NCBI GenBank assembly: GCA_020026035.1
Contig: JAHHRC010000090.1
Location: 1-5,590 of the forward strand
Length of the DNA stretch: 5,590 nt
Direction of reading: 5' to 3'
Source of the DNA: Erysipelotrichaceae bacterium
Lineage (GTDB): Bacteria > Bacillota_I > Bacilli_A > Erysipelotrichales > Erysipelotrichaceae
Below are positions 1 through 4,887 of the stretch, piece after piece. Under the pieces are notes generated by a model that saw only the letters and a list, made by a program, of their open reading frames with translations, was not told where the DNA came from and ran no database searches. The translations under genes and the position numbers were made by a program. Every line of letters begins with the position of its first letter. The stretch's first letter is position 1.

Positions 1-2
1 AA

Positions 3-80
3 TGGGCAGGCTGACGAGACTCGAACTCGCGAGTGCTGGAGCCACAATCCAGTGTGTTGACCAACTTCACCACAGCCTGC
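3..80 (-). tRNA. tRNA-His, anticodon GTG
   Basis: On the minus strand the sequence folds into a full cloverleaf. The anticodon stem CTGGA/TCCAG encloses the loop TTGTGGC, giving anticodon GTG (plus-strand positions 43-45), which reads histidine codons CAC and CAU. The T arm is GCGAG/CTCGT around TTCGAGT. The acceptor stem has eight pairs because an extra 5' G (position 80) pairs with C73. This G-1:C73 pair is the identity element that histidyl-tRNA synthetase recognises, and here it is encoded in the gene. The 3' CCA is also encoded (positions 3-5). The gene appears complete, with only two bases left in the window beyond CCA, so any terminator or further tRNA genes downstream lie outside. Confidence 0.97.
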
Positions 81-99
81 ATTTCTTTCAACAAGAATT

Positions 100-128
100 A
101 TTCTAATGGATAGTGTCACATTTAGCAA
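100..128 (-). promoter_or_regulatory. Sigma-A-type promoter for tRNA-His
   Basis: Reading the minus strand, TTGCTA (128-123) is followed after exactly 17 bases by TAGAAT (105-100). These match the -35 and -10 consensus at four and five of six positions. Transcription would start near position 93 and give a leader of about 13 bases before the mature tRNA 5' end at 80. This supports independent transcription of the tRNA rather than read-through from the upstream protein gene. Assignment rests on sequence match only. Confidence 0.6.
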
Positions 129-192
129 GCATAATTTGTGGTTGGATGGTACAGTTGTGTGAAATCTTCGATATTTATAACAAAATTTCTTA

Positions 193-654
193 TTACAGTA
201 GCATCCGTAATTGGCTGGAAATTTGGTTTGCCTCTTCTTCGGTTAGGGAGATGAGGTTTCCGTTTGTGTCTTCTTTTAAAATAATGGCACAGCCTCTAGC
301 GTTTGGATCGAAGTTTTGTAAGAAGAATAGGGTGTTATCGTGTTTGTTCGATGGGGAGGCTTTGCGGTTATAGACGATACGGTAAGGGTCGTTTAAAAGG
401 TGGAATGGTTGAATGACTAAGTCTCTTGCGTCGCCATATTGTACATGGGCGAGTTGGCGCATGACTTTGTCGGTTTCGTAGTAAATGGTATCGACGAAGA
501 GTTCGTTGGTGCGTTTGATTTCTTCTTCGGTATTGCCGTAATTATATTCTTTAAAGACAAGTCGTCCTTTGAATGTGAGTGGTACAAATGAACCGTAAAT
601 ACCTACGGTGTGAATCATTGAGCAGGTTTGTTTAAATGGTCTATTTGTTAGCAT
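193..654 (-). CDS. Uncharacterised 153-residue cytoplasmic protein
   Basis: I do not recognise this protein family. The reading frame is open from position 681, but the ATG at 654-652 is the better start because AAGGAAGG (669-662) sits seven bases before it. The in-frame ATG at 681 has no comparable ribosome binding site. The product starts MLTNRPFKQT and has no signal peptide or transmembrane segment. It shows a beta-rich N-terminal part (about residues 14-36, alternating hydrophobics), a charged helix-like stretch (about 42-72), a middle segment with aromatic and hydrophobic residues (79-95, 108-126) and an acidic, probably helical C-terminus (about 138-153). Only two cysteines (11 and 122) are present and no known catalytic motif is visible. 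A possible -10 box TATGAT (682-677) lies upstream, without a convincing -35. No obvious hairpin terminator follows the TAA stop. Codons often end in C, consistent with its strand. It is likely real given its ribosome binding site and length, but function is unknown. Confidence 0.75.
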   Translation of the reverse strand: MLTNRPFKQTCSMIHTVGIYGSFVPLTFKGRLVFKEYNYGNTEEEIKRTNELFVDTIYYETDKVMRQLAHVQYGDARDLVIQPFHLLNDPYRIVYNRKASPSNKHDNTLFFLQNFDPNARGCAIILKEDTNGNLISLTEEEANQISSQLRMLL

Positions 655-708
655 AGTACTACCTTCCTTATTAGATATCATACTATCTTTTATTTCCGAT
701 TGGTAGTG

Positions 709-726
709 GATAACGCTTTCGTTGTC
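709..726. repeat. Short inverted repeat between divergent genes
   Basis: GATAACG and CGTTGTC flank a CTTT centre. The arms are complementary at six of seven positions, and the remaining pair is a G-T wobble in RNA. The repeat lies in the 135-base gap between the divergent genes starting at 654 and 790, upstream of both proposed -10 boxes. It could be an operator for a dimeric regulator, but a repeat this short can also arise by chance. Confidence 0.3.
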
Positions 727-757
727 GAAGATTTAACAATTTTTAAGAAGTGTATTT

Positions 758-766
758 TGGTATAAT
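758..766 (+). promoter_or_regulatory. Extended -10 promoter for the DUF4186 gene
   Basis: TGG followed by a perfect TATAAT forms an extended -10 element (TGnTATAAT). No good -35 lies at the usual 16-18 base distance. TTAACA at 733-738 is 22 bases away, so recognition would rely on the extended -10. Transcription would begin around 773, leaving a leader of about 17 bases that contains the GGAGGG ribosome binding site (779-784). Confidence 0.6.
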
Positions 767-789
767 GGTGGAAATGATGGAGGGATGGT

Positions 790-1161
790 ATGCAAACGAT
801 TGATCAGGCATTGGATAAACTGCAAAAGTCAAAGTTTCGAGCAAGCTTCCATCTGAGTGAAAAAGAGAAAGAATATGCGATTACAAAAGGTCGTGATGTG
901 ATTGAATCGCATTGTTACGACTTTATTCGTAATCGTTTAGCACCAGCATTTCCAAAGAATGATGGGCATCAAACACCGATGAAAGGACATCCTGTGTTTG
1001 TTGCACAACATGCATGTGCGTGTTGTTGTCGAGGTTGTTTGCATACGTGGTATCGTGTGCAAGAAGGCGTTGCATTAGACGAGGTGCAGGTTCGGAAGAT
1101 TGTGAATTTGATCATGGCGTTTATAGACCGGGAAGTAGATTGGACGAAAAAGAAGGCTTGA
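790..1161 (+). CDS. DUF4186 family protein with cysteine cluster
   Basis: This 123-residue protein matches my recollection of the DUF4186 family: a helical N-terminal half with a F-R-x-x-F-x-L-x-x-K-E motif (residues 17-27), then R-L-A-P-A (49-53), N-D-G-x-Q-T-P-M-x-G-H-P-V-F-V-A-Q-H-A (57-75) and a C-C-R-G-C-L signature (79-84). The length is typical of the family, whose biochemical function is unknown to me. Cysteines 76, 78, 79, 80 and 83 with histidines 67, 74 and 85 form a dense cluster that could bind a metal or an iron-sulfur group; this is inference. No signal peptide or membrane segment is present, so it is probably cytoplasmic. GGAGGG lies five bases before the ATG and supports this start. 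The gene is monocistronic: it has its own promoter, is divergent from the gene on its left, and ends in a hairpin shared with the convergent isomerase gene. Confidence 0.9.
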   Translation: MQTIDQALDKLQKSKFRASFHLSEKEKEYAITKGRDVIESHCYDFIRNRLAPAFPKNDGHQTPMKGHPVFVAQHACACCCRGCLHTWYRVQEGVALDEVQVRKIVNLIMAFIDREVDWTKKKA

Positions 1162-1173
1162 TTGCCTTCTTTT
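1148..1173. terminator. Bidirectional intrinsic terminator between convergent genes
   Basis: The arms AAAAGAAGGC (1148-1157) and GCCTTCTTTT (1164-1173) are perfectly complementary over ten pairs around a six-base loop. The stem has A-rich and T-rich outer ends, so transcripts from either strand end in a U-rich tract after a GC-containing core. It serves the DUF4186 gene from the left and the isomerase gene from the right. The left arm and part of the loop encode the last residues and the TGA stop (1159-1161) of the DUF4186 gene. Confidence 0.85.
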
Positions 1174-1176
1174 CAA

Positions 1177-1650
1177 CTATTCAGCGATATATGCGCGTTT
1201 GATGATGACTGGAGTCACTGGACGATCGTTTGCGGCTGTTGGTGTAGCTGCGATTTCGTCAACGACTTCAATGCCTTCTACAACATGTCCAAAGGCTGCG
1301 TATTTTCCATCTAGGTAAGGTGCGTCAGCGTGCATGATGAAGAATTGGGAAGATGCGGAGTTTGGGTCCATTGCACGGGCCATGGAAATTACACCACGTT
1401 CGTGCTTGATTGGGTTTTTTACACCGTTGGAGTTGAATTCTCCTTTGATGTTTTCCTTAGATCCACCCATTCCATTTCCTAGTGGGTCTCCACCTTGGAT
1501 CATGAAGCCAGGGATAATGCGGTGGAAAGTGAGTCCATCGTAGAATCCTTCTTTTACTAGCTTTTCAAAGTTTGCTGTTGTGATTGGCGCATGTTCTGCA
1601 TCAAGTTCAAGCTTGATTGTCTTGCCATCATTCATTTCAATAATGATCAT
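1177..1650 (-). CDS. Peptidyl-prolyl cis-trans isomerase, cyclophilin type
   Basis: This 157-residue protein is a single-domain cyclophilin, which catalyses cis-trans isomerisation of peptide bonds before proline and assists protein folding. The family core is clear: F-H-R-I-I-P-G-F-M-I-Q-G-G-D (42-55) carries the catalytic arginine (R44) and the pocket residues F49, M50 and Q52. S-M-A-R-A (89-93) and S-Q-F-F-I (101-105) supply further active-site residues, and L-D-G-K-Y-A-A-F-G (113-121) follows. Tyr112 stands where human cyclophilin A has Trp121, the main cyclosporin contact. Bacterial cyclophilins often lack that tryptophan, so weak cyclosporin binding is a reasonable guess. There is no signal peptide or anchor, so the enzyme should be cytoplasmic. 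AAAGGAGA (1665-1658) lies seven bases before the ATG and fixes the start. The gene has its own promoter (1675-1703) and ends in the shared hairpin at 1148-1173. I leave the symbol blank because ppiA/ppiB naming cannot be decided here. Confidence 0.97.
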   Translation of the reverse strand: MIIIEMNDGKTIKLELDAEHAPITTANFEKLVKEGFYDGLTFHRIIPGFMIQGGDPLGNGMGGSKENIKGEFNSNGVKNPIKHERGVISMARAMDPNSASSQFFIMHADAPYLDGKYAAFGHVVEGIEVVDEIAATPTAANDRPVTPVIIKRAYIAE

Positions 1651-1665
1651 TTCTAAATCTCCTTT

Positions 1666-1696
1666 AACACGGGTATCGTACCACGTTTTGCGTGTT
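1666..1696. repeat. Nested inverted repeats over the isomerase promoter
   Basis: AACACG (1666-1671) and CGTGTT (1691-1696) form a perfect six-base inverted repeat. Inside it are GGTA-TCG-TACC (1672-1682), which covers the proposed -10 box, and CACG-TTTTG-CGTG (1682-1694), which lies in the promoter spacer. The arrangement could be a repressor operator. The arms are short and chance is a real alternative. Confidence 0.3.
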
Positions 1697-1703
1697 GTTT
1701 GAA
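1675..1703 (-). promoter_or_regulatory. Promoter for the cyclophilin gene
   Basis: On the minus strand TTCAAA (1703-1698) is followed after 17 bases by TACGAT (1680-1675). The bases directly before the -10 are TGG, giving an extended -10. Transcription would start near 1668, about 18 bases before the ATG. The leader is thus just long enough to hold the AAAGGAGA ribosome binding site. Confidence 0.6.
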
Positions 1704-1751
1704 TATTTTGTGAAAAGGATTGTGGAACATTCGATTCTTACTTGGGTTGTA

Positions 1752-1760
1752 TGCTACACT
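1752..1760 (+). promoter_or_regulatory. Extended -10 promoter for the acidic protein gene
   Basis: TGC followed by TACACT gives an extended -10 with four of six consensus bases. No clear -35 is visible at 16-18 bases. It is followed by a leader with the AGGGAGG ribosome binding site (1771-1777) ten bases before the ATG at 1788. The gene is divergent from the isomerase gene and must have a promoter in this 137-base gap. This is the best candidate I see. Confidence 0.45.
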
Positions 1761-1787
1761 ATGGGTAATTAGGGAGGTTTTTTAGAC

Positions 1788-2327
1788 ATGCATAAACTTT
1801 TGTTAAAAACACTAGCGGCAGTTGGCACAGCGGTTGCAGTTGCGGTGCTAATCAAAAAGAATGATGAACATAAAGAAGAAGTCGAAGTGGAAGATGAAAA
1901 TGAAATCAATTTCATTAACATCCTAAATGACGATGAGGAAGAAGAAACGGAAACCGAAGAAGTCGATGAAGATGGTTCAATGTTTTCGGTGGAAATCAAT
2001 GAGCTAAAGAAGATTTATCCAAGTTTGTCATTTACCTTTATCCAAGATGTGTTGTCACGAAATGATGAGTTGAATGAAGAGTTCCCGGATGATACGTTGA
2101 TTGAAATTACCCATGCGTCGATGTTTAGCAATGACGATGCGAAGAATGCGTTTATTGAAAGCTGTAAGATGCAAGGGTATCGTTGTGAAGAAGATGAAAG
2201 TGGAACGGTCCGTAGTATTCGTAAGATGTTTACCGAATCGGGAGCGATTCTTTCTGAGATTTATTCGATTGCGAATAAGACTTGTATGTTAGATGGGGAT
2301 TATTTAGGACAAATCATTGAGAAGTAG
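1788..2327 (+). CDS. Membrane-anchored acidic protein, possibly RraB-like domain
   Basis: No close family is recognised with certainty. The 179-residue product has three visible parts. Residues 3-22 form one hydrophobic segment rich in Ala, Val and Leu, followed by Lys23-Lys24; this is a membrane anchor or an uncleaved signal, with no lipobox cysteine. Residues about 27-62 are an extremely acidic, low-complexity linker of Glu and Asp. Residues about 66-179 form a folded-looking domain. Its segment from L-I-E-I-T-H (104-109) through S-N-D-D-A (114-118) to G-Y-R-C-E-E (130-135), with a later L-D-G-D-Y (168-172), is reminiscent of RraB, the E. coli inhibitor of RNase E (beta strand, S-A-D-D turn, helix, G-Y strand). 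That resemblance is a judgement by eye and is weak. Orientation in the membrane is uncertain because lysines flank the segment on both sides. The gene is single, with its own promoter and a strong terminator. AGGGAGG supports the start. Confidence 0.85.
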   Translation: MHKLLLKTLAAVGTAVAVAVLIKKNDEHKEEVEVEDENEINFINILNDDEEEETETEEVDEDGSMFSVEINELKKIYPSLSFTFIQDVLSRNDELNEEFPDDTLIEITHASMFSNDDAKNAFIESCKMQGYRCEEDESGTVRSIRKMFTESGAILSEIYSIANKTCMLDGDYLGQIIEK

Positions 2328-2332
2328 TTGTG

Positions 2333-2370
2333 GAAAGGCTTTTTTCTAGTAATGGATGAAAGCCTTTTTT
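2333..2370 (+). terminator. Intrinsic terminator after the acidic protein gene
   Basis: AAAGGCTTT (2334-2342) and AAAGCCTTT (2359-2367) are perfect complements separated by a 16-base loop. One or two G-T wobble pairs can extend the base of the stem, and a run of six T follows from 2365. It begins six bases after the TAG stop and separates this gene from the ecf operon. Confidence 0.88.
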
Positions 2371-2375
2371 AATGG

Positions 2376-2405
2376 TGTACAATGTTTGTTGTGTTGCTTT
2401 ATAAT
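2376..2405 (+). promoter_or_regulatory. Promoter of the ecfA1-ecfA2-ecfT-truA operon
   Basis: TGTACA (2376-2381) is followed after 18 bases by a perfect TATAAT (2400-2405). It lies just beyond the upstream terminator. Transcription would start near 2412, leaving a leader of about 20 bases with the AAAGGA ribosome binding site. The leader is too short for a riboswitch, so no vitamin-responsive element is visible here. Confidence 0.65.
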
Positions 2406-2431
2406 AAAGGCGTTTTGAAAGGAAATGGTTT

Positions 2432-3259
2432 ATGTCAGCAATCTTAGTTAAAGAAGTTACTTTCTCCTATGATCAAAGTGTGAATGCCTTAGAGGGTGTT
2501 AGCTTTTCAATTGAGGAAGGGAGTTATACGACCATTGTTGGACACAATGGGAGTGGGAAGTCTACGGTCGCAAAGTTGGTTGCTGGGCTTTTGGAACGAA
2601 ATGAGGGTGAGATTTTTGTCGATGGGATTTTGTTAAACGATGAAAACTTACAAGAGATCCGGAGTCGTATTGGAATTGTGTTCCAGAATCCGGATAACCA
2701 GTTTATTGGGTCAACGGTTCGTGATGATATTGCCTTTGGGTTAGAGAATCATTGTGTACCACAATGTGAAATGGATGGAATCATTGAAGCGTATGCGAAG
2801 AAGGTTTCAATGGTGGAATATTTAGATAAGGAACCAACGCATTTGTCAGGTGGGCAAAAGCAGCGTGTTGCGATTGCGGGTGTGTTGGCGATGAAGCCGA
2901 AGATTTTGATTTTCGATGAAGCGACATCGATGTTAGACCCACAAGGGAAAAAAGAGATTAAGCAAGTGATTATGGACTTGCATAAGGAAAGTGGATTGAC
3001 GATTGTGTCAATTACTCATGATATTGAAGAAGTATGTAATTCGGATTATGTCATTGCCATGCATGAAGGGCATGTAGTAAAGACGTGTAAGCCGGAAGAA
3101 TTGTTTGCGGATGAAAAGAAGTTAAAGGAAATTCAATTGGATTTACCATTTACGGTGAAGTTTGCAAATGCCTTAGCGAAACAAGGCGTGAAGGTGGAAA
3201 AAGAAATGCAGATGGAAGGGATGGTGGATGCGTTATGCCAATTGCGTTTGAACAAGTAA
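2432..3259 (+). CDS. ecfA1: ECF transporter ATPase EcfA1
   Basis: This 275-residue protein is one of the two ABC ATPases that power energy-coupling factor (ECF) transporters for vitamins and transition metals, at the inner face of the membrane with EcfT. All ATPase motifs are intact: Walker A G-H-N-G-S-G-K-S-T (37-45), the Q-loop Q85 in F-Q-N-P-D-N-Q-F (84-91), the signature L-S-G-G-Q (138-142), Walker B I-L-I-F-D-E (158-163) with catalytic E163, the D-loop S-M-L-D-P (166-170) and switch histidine H196. The F-Q-N-P-D-N-Q form of the Q-loop and the D-E-A-T-S-M-L-D-P segment are characteristic of EcfA1 rather than EcfA2. The residues after about 215 form the C-terminal extension that helps the two ATPases dimerise. 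AAAGGA (2418-2423) lies eight bases before the ATG. Its 3' end overlaps ecfA2 by 25 bases. It was formerly called cbiO1. Confidence 0.96.
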   Translation: MSAILVKEVTFSYDQSVNALEGVSFSIEEGSYTTIVGHNGSGKSTVAKLVAGLLERNEGEIFVDGILLNDENLQEIRSRIGIVFQNPDNQFIGSTVRDDIAFGLENHCVPQCEMDGIIEAYAKKVSMVEYLDKEPTHLSGGQKQRVAIAGVLAMKPKILIFDEATSMLDPQGKKEIKQVIMDLHKESGLTIVSITHDIEEVCNSDYVIAMHEGHVVKTCKPEELFADEKKLKEIQLDLPFTVKFANALAKQGVKVEKEMQMEGMVDALCQLRLNK

Positions 3260-4086
3260 GTCATGTCTATGCAAAGGATACACCATACCAGTATGTTGCC
3301 TTAGATGGTGTAGATTTAGAGTTACAAGTTGGAAAGATGACGGCCATTATTGGGCAAACTGGTTCTGGAAAGTCGACGTTGGTACAGCATTTAAATGCCT
3401 TACTACTACCAAGTAGTGGCAAGGTTGTTGTGCTTGATCAAAAGATTGAGGCTAACGTGAAGGCAAAGGGATTAAAGGCTTTGCGTGGTCGAGTAGGTCT
3501 TGTGTTTCAATTTCCAGAGTATCAACTATTTGAAGAGACGATTTTGAAAGATGTATCATTTGGTCCAAAAAACTTTGGGGTGAGTGAAGAAGAAGCGATT
3601 GCAAAGGCAAAACGGGCATTAGAGCTTGTTGGTTTGGATGCGTCGTATTATGAACGTTCGCCACTTGAATTATCGGGTGGTCAAAAGCGTCGTGTTGCGA
3701 TTGCCGGTATTCTTGCGATGGAACCGGAAGTATTGGTGTTAGATGAGCCAACGGCTGGTTTAGATCCACTTGGAACGATTGAAATGATGAAGTTATTTGC
3801 GGCGATTAATGAAGCGTATAAGACAACGATTTTATTGGTGACGCATGATATGGAACAAGTGTATCAATATTGCGATGATGTGGTTGTGATGGAAGATGGG
3901 CATGTTCGGATTCATACTTCGGTGGAATCGTTTTTTAAAGATTCGAAGTTGTGTGAAGAGGTGAATATCTTGCCTCCAGCATTGATTCGAATGAAAGATG
4001 CGTTAAGGGAAAAAGGATTTACGGTGAGTGATACGGTAGATTCGATGGATGCCTTAGCGAAAGAGATTGCTAGGCAGGTGTTGTAA
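3235..4086 (+). CDS. ecfA2: ECF transporter ATPase EcfA2
   Basis: This 283-residue protein is the partner ATPase that pairs with EcfA1. Motifs in order are Walker A G-Q-T-G-S-G-K-S-T (40-48), Q92 in F-Q-F-P-E-Y-Q-L-F (91-99), signature L-S-G-G-Q (146-150), Walker B V-L-V-L-D-E-P (166-172) with catalytic E171, D-loop G-L-D-P (175-178) and H204. The F-Q-F-P-E-Y-Q Q-loop is the hallmark of EcfA2, so the two genes form an asymmetric heterodimer rather than a recent duplication. The ATG lies inside the last codons of ecfA1, in a different frame, with GGTGG (3223-3227) seven bases upstream. This supports the overlapping start and suggests coupled translation, which would help equal subunit production. 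The N-terminus M-P-I-A-F-E-Q-V-S-H-V-Y fits the family well, so a later start is unlikely. It was formerly called cbiO2. Confidence 0.96.
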   Translation: MPIAFEQVSHVYAKDTPYQYVALDGVDLELQVGKMTAIIGQTGSGKSTLVQHLNALLLPSSGKVVVLDQKIEANVKAKGLKALRGRVGLVFQFPEYQLFEETILKDVSFGPKNFGVSEEEAIAKAKRALELVGLDASYYERSPLELSGGQKRRVAIAGILAMEPEVLVLDEPTAGLDPLGTIEMMKLFAAINEAYKTTILLVTHDMEQVYQYCDDVVVMEDGHVRIHTSVESFFKDSKLCEEVNILPPALIRMKDALREKGFTVSDTVDSMDALAKEIARQVL

Positions 4087-4887
4087 ATGGGAAATATTAC
4101 ATTAGGTAGATATGTGCCTTTGGATTCTTTGATTCATCGTTGTGATCCAAGGGCGAAGATATGTGCAATGTTACTGATGATGATTGCCATCTTCTTCCCA
4201 TCTGGCTGGCTTGGCTATGGGATTTTATTTGTGATTGCAAGTATTGTGATCTTGATTGCGAAGTTGAGTTTTACCTTTATTTGGAAGTCAATGAAGCCAA
4301 TGCTTGTGATGATGGTGTTTTTATTGTTTATTAATTGTCTTGTAGTCAAAGAAGGGATTCCTTTATTTGCGTTAGGGTCGTTTGTTGTGTATAGCGAAGG
4401 TGTCATGCAAACGCTGTATATTGTTGTGCGGTTGTTACTGATGATTATGATTACAACGGCATTAACGGCAACGACAAAGCCTTTGGAAATGACGTTGGGC
4501 ATTGAAGATTTATTGAAGCCATTTTCTAAGATTGGTGTACCTTCCCATGAGATTGCGATGTTAATTAGTATTGCTTTGCGCTTTATTCCGGATTTGATTG
4601 AAGAAACAACACGGATTATGAAGGCACAAGAAAGTCGTGGAGTTGATCTTAAGGAAGGAAGCTTCAAGGAACGTGTGATGGCGATTCTTTCTTTGATTGT
4701 TCCTTTGTTTGTATCGGCGTTTCAAAGAGCGGAAGACTTAGCGAATGCCATGGAAGCTAGAGGCTATGGACCACAGAAGAAACGAACACGCTATAAAGTA
4801 TTGAAGATGAAAGGTTGCGATTGGTTACTACTAGTTGCAAGTGCGTGTGTGCTTGCGTTGATGGTGGTTCTTTCGTATGGTGTTTGA
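4087..4887 (+). CDS. ecfT: ECF transporter transmembrane protein EcfT
   Basis: This 266-residue integral membrane protein joins the EcfA1-EcfA2 ATPases to interchangeable substrate-binding S components. The start M-G-N-I-T-L-G-R-Y-V-P and the S-L-I-H-R-C-D-P-R-A-K motif (14-24) are typical of the family. Hydrophobic segments lie near residues 25-37, 39-60, 70-86, 106-128 and 244-264. Between them are the long coupling helices that carry the two short motifs contacting the ATPases: E-S-R-G (182-185) and E-A-R-G (223-226). The first has Ser where Ala is common, which is a tolerated variation as far as I know. The ATG directly follows the ecfA2 TAA with no gap, and AGGTG (4076-4080) supplies the ribosome binding site. 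No S component gene is beside it, as expected for the shared group II module. Confidence 0.96.
   Translation: MGNITLGRYVPLDSLIHRCDPRAKICAMLLMMIAIFFPSGWLGYGILFVIASIVILIAKLSFTFIWKSMKPMLVMMVFLLFINCLVVKEGIPLFALGSFVVYSEGVMQTLYIVVRLLLMIMITTALTATTKPLEMTLGIEDLLKPFSKIGVPSHEIAMLISIALRFIPDLIEETTRIMKAQESRGVDLKEGSFKERVMAILSLIVPLFVSAFQRAEDLANAMEARGYGPQKKRTRYKVLKMKGCDWLLLVASACVLALMVVLSYGV

Noticed and set aside
81..192. Hairpin terminator for the 193-654 gene
   Set aside because: Only weak imperfect repeats (around 167-180) are present, with no G+C stem followed by a T run on the minus strand.
113..373. Open frame of 86 codons on the plus strand
   Set aside because: It lies mostly antisense to the 193-654 gene, has no ribosome binding site and resembles no known protein. 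It also runs across the tRNA promoter.
655..681. Nine-residue N-terminal extension of the 193-654 gene from the ATG at 681
   Set aside because: That ATG lacks a Shine-Dalgarno site, while the ATG at 654 has AAGGAAGG at ideal spacing. The proposed -10 box would also overlap the upstream ATG.
733..766. TTAACA as the -35 box for the DUF4186 promoter
   Set aside because: The spacer to TATAAT would be 22 bases, too long for a normal sigma-A promoter. The extended -10 explains the site better.
1334..1543. Plus-strand open frame inside the isomerase gene
   Set aside because: It is antisense to a clearly conserved cyclophilin and is explained by that gene's codon composition.
1769..1999. Serine-rich open frame on the minus strand
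   Set aside because: It is the antisense image of the Glu/Asp-rich linker of the 1788-2327 protein (GAA and GAT read in reverse give TTC and ATC, or TCT/TCA/TCG in another frame).
2371..2431. Vitamin riboswitch upstream of ecfA1
   Set aside because: The gap is only about 60 bases, most of it taken by the promoter, leaving a leader of about 20 bases.
3452..3769. Minus-strand open frame inside ecfA2
   Set aside because: It is antisense to conserved ATPase motifs, with no ribosome binding site or recognisable domain.
4215..4667. Minus-strand open frame of 150 codons inside ecfT
   Set aside because: It is antisense to a conserved membrane protein gene and has no start signals of its own.
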